A stretch of DNA of 64,000 bases, from positions 42,651 through 106,650 of the forward strand of contig CALWSF010000003.1 of the NCBI GenBank assembly GCA_944384125.1, read 5' to 3'. Below the pieces are notes generated by a model. That model did no database searches, was not told the origin of the DNA, and saw nothing but the letters and a program-made list of their open reading frames with translations. Position numbers and translations under genes: made by a program. The DNA is from an uncultured Lachnospiraceae bacterium. Lineage in GTDB: Bacteria > Bacillota > Clostridia > Lachnospirales > Lachnospiraceae. Positions 62,109 through 64,000 of this stretch are shown piece after piece (position 1 is the first letter of the stretch; each line of letters opens with the position of its first letter).

Positions 62109-62140
62109 GAAGACACCGGCCAAAATGGCCAGTGTCTTCT
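62109..62140. terminator. Terminator hairpin
   Basis: AAGACACTGGCC pairs with GGCCGGTGTCTT around a 5-base loop, leftward followed by CTTGCCTTTTTA. It ends the sigma/small-membrane-protein transcript. From 61939 to 62108 I see no gene. Confidence 0.8.
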
Positions 62141-62204
62141 CAGTTTTCCGATGTCGCCGGAAAAATCCTTTATAATATTTTCTGAAACTTTTTCTCAGCA
62201 AAAC

Positions 62205-62318
62205 TTAAAGCTCATCCTCGCCGTCTTCCACACCGATAAATTCTCTGAAAGACACACGTTTGCTTTCTCTTTCCTTCTCAATCATTCCGGAAATGAGTTC
62301 TTTGACTTCCTCACACTT
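62205..62318 (-). pseudogene. Short orphan coding fragment
   Basis: On the minus strand one frame reads KCEEVKELISGMIEKERES then KRVSFREFIGVEDGEDEL and stops, a plausible helical protein end. It opens right after a stop; a neighbouring frame upstream (KLQRLNIKS) would join it after a frameshift. An internal ATG at 62285 would give 26 residues but has no ribosome binding site. Probably debris of a lost small gene. Confidence 0.3.
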
Positions 62319-62355
62319 TTAATATTGAGCCTCTGCAGTTTATTCTCTCCGCAGT

Positions 62356-62682
62356 TTATGCATCACTCATCTCTTTGCGCCATTTTTTCTGCCTTTTTTT
62401 CCGATACCGGACATACACAGTGGTAATAATTACCGCCACCGTAAAAGCAGCTACCGCCAGCAGCACATAGCCCCCTGCTCCCTCACGAAGCAGCACAGAT
62501 CCATACATTCCGGAAACGTAAACCTGCATATGTCCGTTTTTCTTCTCAATAACCGCTGAAAGAAAAAAAGACAGAAGAACACACAGTACAGACAGACCGC
62601 ATATACAGCACTTGGCCTGCCGGCGCTGCCTTTTTCGTATCTGTCTTTTTACCAGTTTTACTCGCCTTTCTGTGTTATCCAT
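62356..62682 (-). CDS. Small two-helix membrane protein, paralogue of its neighbour
   Basis: 108 residues, ATG at 62682 with AGGGAG 7 bases before. A basic cytoplasmic N-terminus (about 1-26), helix 1 (about 27-43), a 28-residue external loop, helix 2 (GGYVLLAVAAFTVAVIITTVYV) and a basic tail. Size, topology and the G-Y-V...AF...VI.T....R.R pattern match the next gene upstream, so the two are tandem duplicates in a sigma-factor operon. Putative anti-sigma or accessory factor; no family recognised. Confidence 0.7.
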   Translation of the reverse strand: MDNTERRVKLVKRQIRKRQRRQAKCCICGLSVLCVLLSFFLSAVIEKKNGHMQVYVSGMYGSVLLREGAGGYVLLAVAAFTVAVIITTVYVRYRKKRQKKWRKEMSDA

Positions 62683-62843
62683 CTGAATTCTCCCTGCCTG
62701 CCTATTACCGTGAAATATGCTTTCACCTTCTGAGGTACAAATAACAGGAAAAACTCTCACTCAATCTGAAAATTCCCGAAAACTTTAAAAACTGCTGCCG
62801 GTATCCCTTAAGACATCAGACTAAAAAATATAAAATCGGACTG

Positions 62844-63197
62844 TTATTCATTTTTGTTTTCATCGTCCTGAGATTCCTCGTCACGCCAATATTCCCTGAG
62901 ACGAAAACAGAGAATCGTGACAATTACCCCCAACACAAACGCAAGAAATCCGATAATAACATACCCTGTCATATCACTTGCATATGACATGCTGGCCGCC
63001 GACTGAAATACGGTGTATTTCCCCGCCTCAAACCTGTCCGCAATATCCGGCATCGCCGCTGACAGCACAACAATCAGAATAAGGCTGGCAGCAACAGATA
63101 CCGCTGCAGCGATACGGCTGCGCTGTATTCTTTTCCTTCGTTCTAATTCTGTAATCCGACGTCTGACCTCCCTGATTCGATCTTCATGACTTCGCAC
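62844..63197 (-). CDS. Small two-helix membrane protein, putative anti-sigma factor
   Basis: 117 residues. The start is a GTG at 63197, overlapping the sigma gene's end by 14 bases, with GGGAGGG about 8 bases upstream. A charged helical N-terminus (RIREVRRRITELERRKR) faces the cytoplasm, followed by helix 1 (about 30-48), an external loop of about 30 residues and helix 2 (TGYVIIGFLAFVLGVIVTILCF), then an acidic tail. Overlap with the ECF gene makes it the likely sigma-binding partner. Unlike RsiV-type proteins it has almost no external sensor domain. Confidence 0.72.
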   Translation of the reverse strand: MRSHEDRIREVRRRITELERRKRIQRSRIAAAVSVAASLILIVVLSAAMPDIADRFEAGKYTVFQSAASMSYASDMTGYVIIGFLAFVLGVIVTILCFRLREYWRDEESQDDENKNE

Positions 63198-63729
63198 CGG
63201 AAATACCCTCCCTTTCCAGAAGTCCCCGTAGACTCTGCTTGCCGCGATAGACCATGTTCGTAATCTGCTTGACATTTTTCCCCATAACCTCGGCAGCCTC
63301 TGAATAACTCATATCTTCAAAATACGTCAGATAAAGCGCCTCCCGGTAACCGGGATTGAGCTGCTGCATACAGAAATGCAGAGTACGATTCTGCTCTTCC
63401 GTTTTAATAACCTCCTCTACCAGCATCCCGCTTTCCGGCTCTTCCTTAAGCTCATCCAGGCTGAAACAGGGGCGCAGCCTGCGCTTGTGACGCAGAGCCA
63501 TATGCCTCGCTGACTTATAAAGATATGCTTTAAGTCCTCCTGCCCGGATACGGGGTTTTTTGGTAAAAAGATATGCAAACACCTCTATCATCAGATCCTC
63601 TGCCTCATGAACATCGTGCAGATATCCGCTAATATATAAAATCAGAGGTGCGCCATATTTTCTCATCAGCTCATCAAGACCTTTTTCGTCGCCATTAAGG
63701 TAGCAGCAATAATATTCTTCATCCGTCAT
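63184..63729 (-). CDS. ECF-family RNA polymerase sigma factor (divergent)
   Basis: 181 residues, ATG at 63729 with AGGAGG 8 bases before. Region 2 (about 8-85) has GDEKGLDELMRKYGAPLILYISGYLHD, HEAEDLMIEVFAYLF and LKAYLYKSARHMALRHKRR; region 4 (about 125-178) has LNPGYREALYLTYFEDMSYSEAAEVM and KQITNMVYRGKQSLR. First gene of a three-gene operon with two small membrane proteins. The DLMIEVF in region 2.2 departs from the common DLVQEVF, so its regulon may be distinct. Confidence 0.9.
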   Translation of the reverse strand: MTDEEYYCCYLNGDEKGLDELMRKYGAPLILYISGYLHDVHEAEDLMIEVFAYLFTKKPRIRAGGLKAYLYKSARHMALRHKRRLRPCFSLDELKEEPESGMLVEEVIKTEEQNRTLHFCMQQLNPGYREALYLTYFEDMSYSEAAEVMGKNVKQITNMVYRGKQSLRGLLEREGISGAKS

Positions 63730-64000
63730 GCCTGCCGCCTCCTGTATTTTCAAATTCTATCCGCAATCCGAAAACTGTCGCTGTATTTTTATTATCGAGC
63801 CCATCACTAATAGTTTCCATCACGTTTATTATTATAACATATCTAATATTATACAGCCTGTCTCTGCAAATGTATATTGTTTTCTGTCCAAACGCCGGAT
63901 TACCGGAAAATCTTTCAGAATCTCAGTCGCCGCCACCCGTAAAACGGGCAATGTCGTCAACTTAAGTGTTATGCAGGTGTTTTTTTGAAATTCAATGGGA
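63730..64000. other. Gene-free upstream region
   Basis: No convincing gene. Two TATAAT -10 sequences read leftward toward the ECF gene (63831-63836 and 63848-63853), neither with a good -35. Short frames on the plus strand have no ribosome binding site or recognisable product. Confidence 0.5.

Noticed and set aside
1-64000. Prophage, insertion sequence, CRISPR, tRNA or rRNA content
   Set aside because: Read on both strands, I found no transposase or integrase motifs, no regular repeat-spacer arrays, no tRNA-like cloverleaf with CCA and no rRNA-like stretch.

Overview
The window is about 64 kb of chromosomal DNA from a strictly anaerobic Firmicute, most probably a gut Lachnospiraceae (Clostridium cluster XIVa-like). 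The evidence is a six-subunit Rnf complex, two glycyl-radical enzymes, an oxygen-sensitive class III ribonucleotide reductase, strong AGGAGG ribosome binding sites, low-GC-type sigma-A promoters, and CIRCE and NrdR-type regulatory sites. GC content is in the high forties by eye. Almost everything is on the minus strand; plus-strand exceptions are a CDF transporter, a YihY-family protein, a flavin reductase and a decayed EamA remnant. I saw no tRNA, rRNA, CRISPR array, insertion sequence or prophage.

Layout (transcription runs right to left unless stated). 0-3.2 kb: MarR repressor plus heterodimeric ABC exporter. 3.3-3.5 kb: EamA transporter remnant. 3.6-8.8 kb: rnfCDGEAB with promoter, leader and terminator. 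9.1-21.8 kb: a long nucleoside-salvage operon (BmpA-type binding protein, ABC ATPase and two permeases, nucleoside hydrolase, two M20 hydrolases, a GATase1-like protein, LacI regulator, ribokinase, then a Na+:amino acid symporter). 22.0-27.4 kb: CDF exporter (+) and a very large fused 2-hydroxyacyl-CoA-dehydratase-activase-type protein. 27.7-33.8 kb: a diol-dehydratase-like glycyl radical enzyme with activase, iron alcohol dehydrogenase and LuxR regulator. 33.9-39.7 kb: HMA-like small protein, nrdD with fused redoxin domain behind NrdR boxes, hflX, TPR lipoprotein, dut. 39.8-44 kb: gltS, then TudS/DUF523, phosphoesterase, scpA, scpB. 44-46.8 kb: YihY (+), FMN-binding protein, lgt. 46.9-50.5 kb: metal module (P1B ATPase, small membrane partner, short ORF, Fur-like DNA-binding protein) diverging from a flavin reductase. 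50.6-64 kb: envelope-stress region with three ECF sigma/membrane-protein modules, Hsp20 behind CIRCE, an MBOAT/SGNH acetylation pair, a MATE transporter behind a guanidine-IV-type riboswitch, and several unrecognised genes.

The genes form coherent circuits. The nucleoside operon imports a nucleoside, hydrolyses it and phosphorylates the ribose. The GRE operon should make an aldehyde that the iron-ADH reduces with NADH, linking to Rnf redox balance. The sigma-V/RsiV-like pair and the MBOAT/SGNH pair carry matching ECF promoter elements with identical 18-base spacing, suggesting a lysozyme-responsive cell-wall O-acetylation regulon. All functional calls are from reading motifs; no database search was run.
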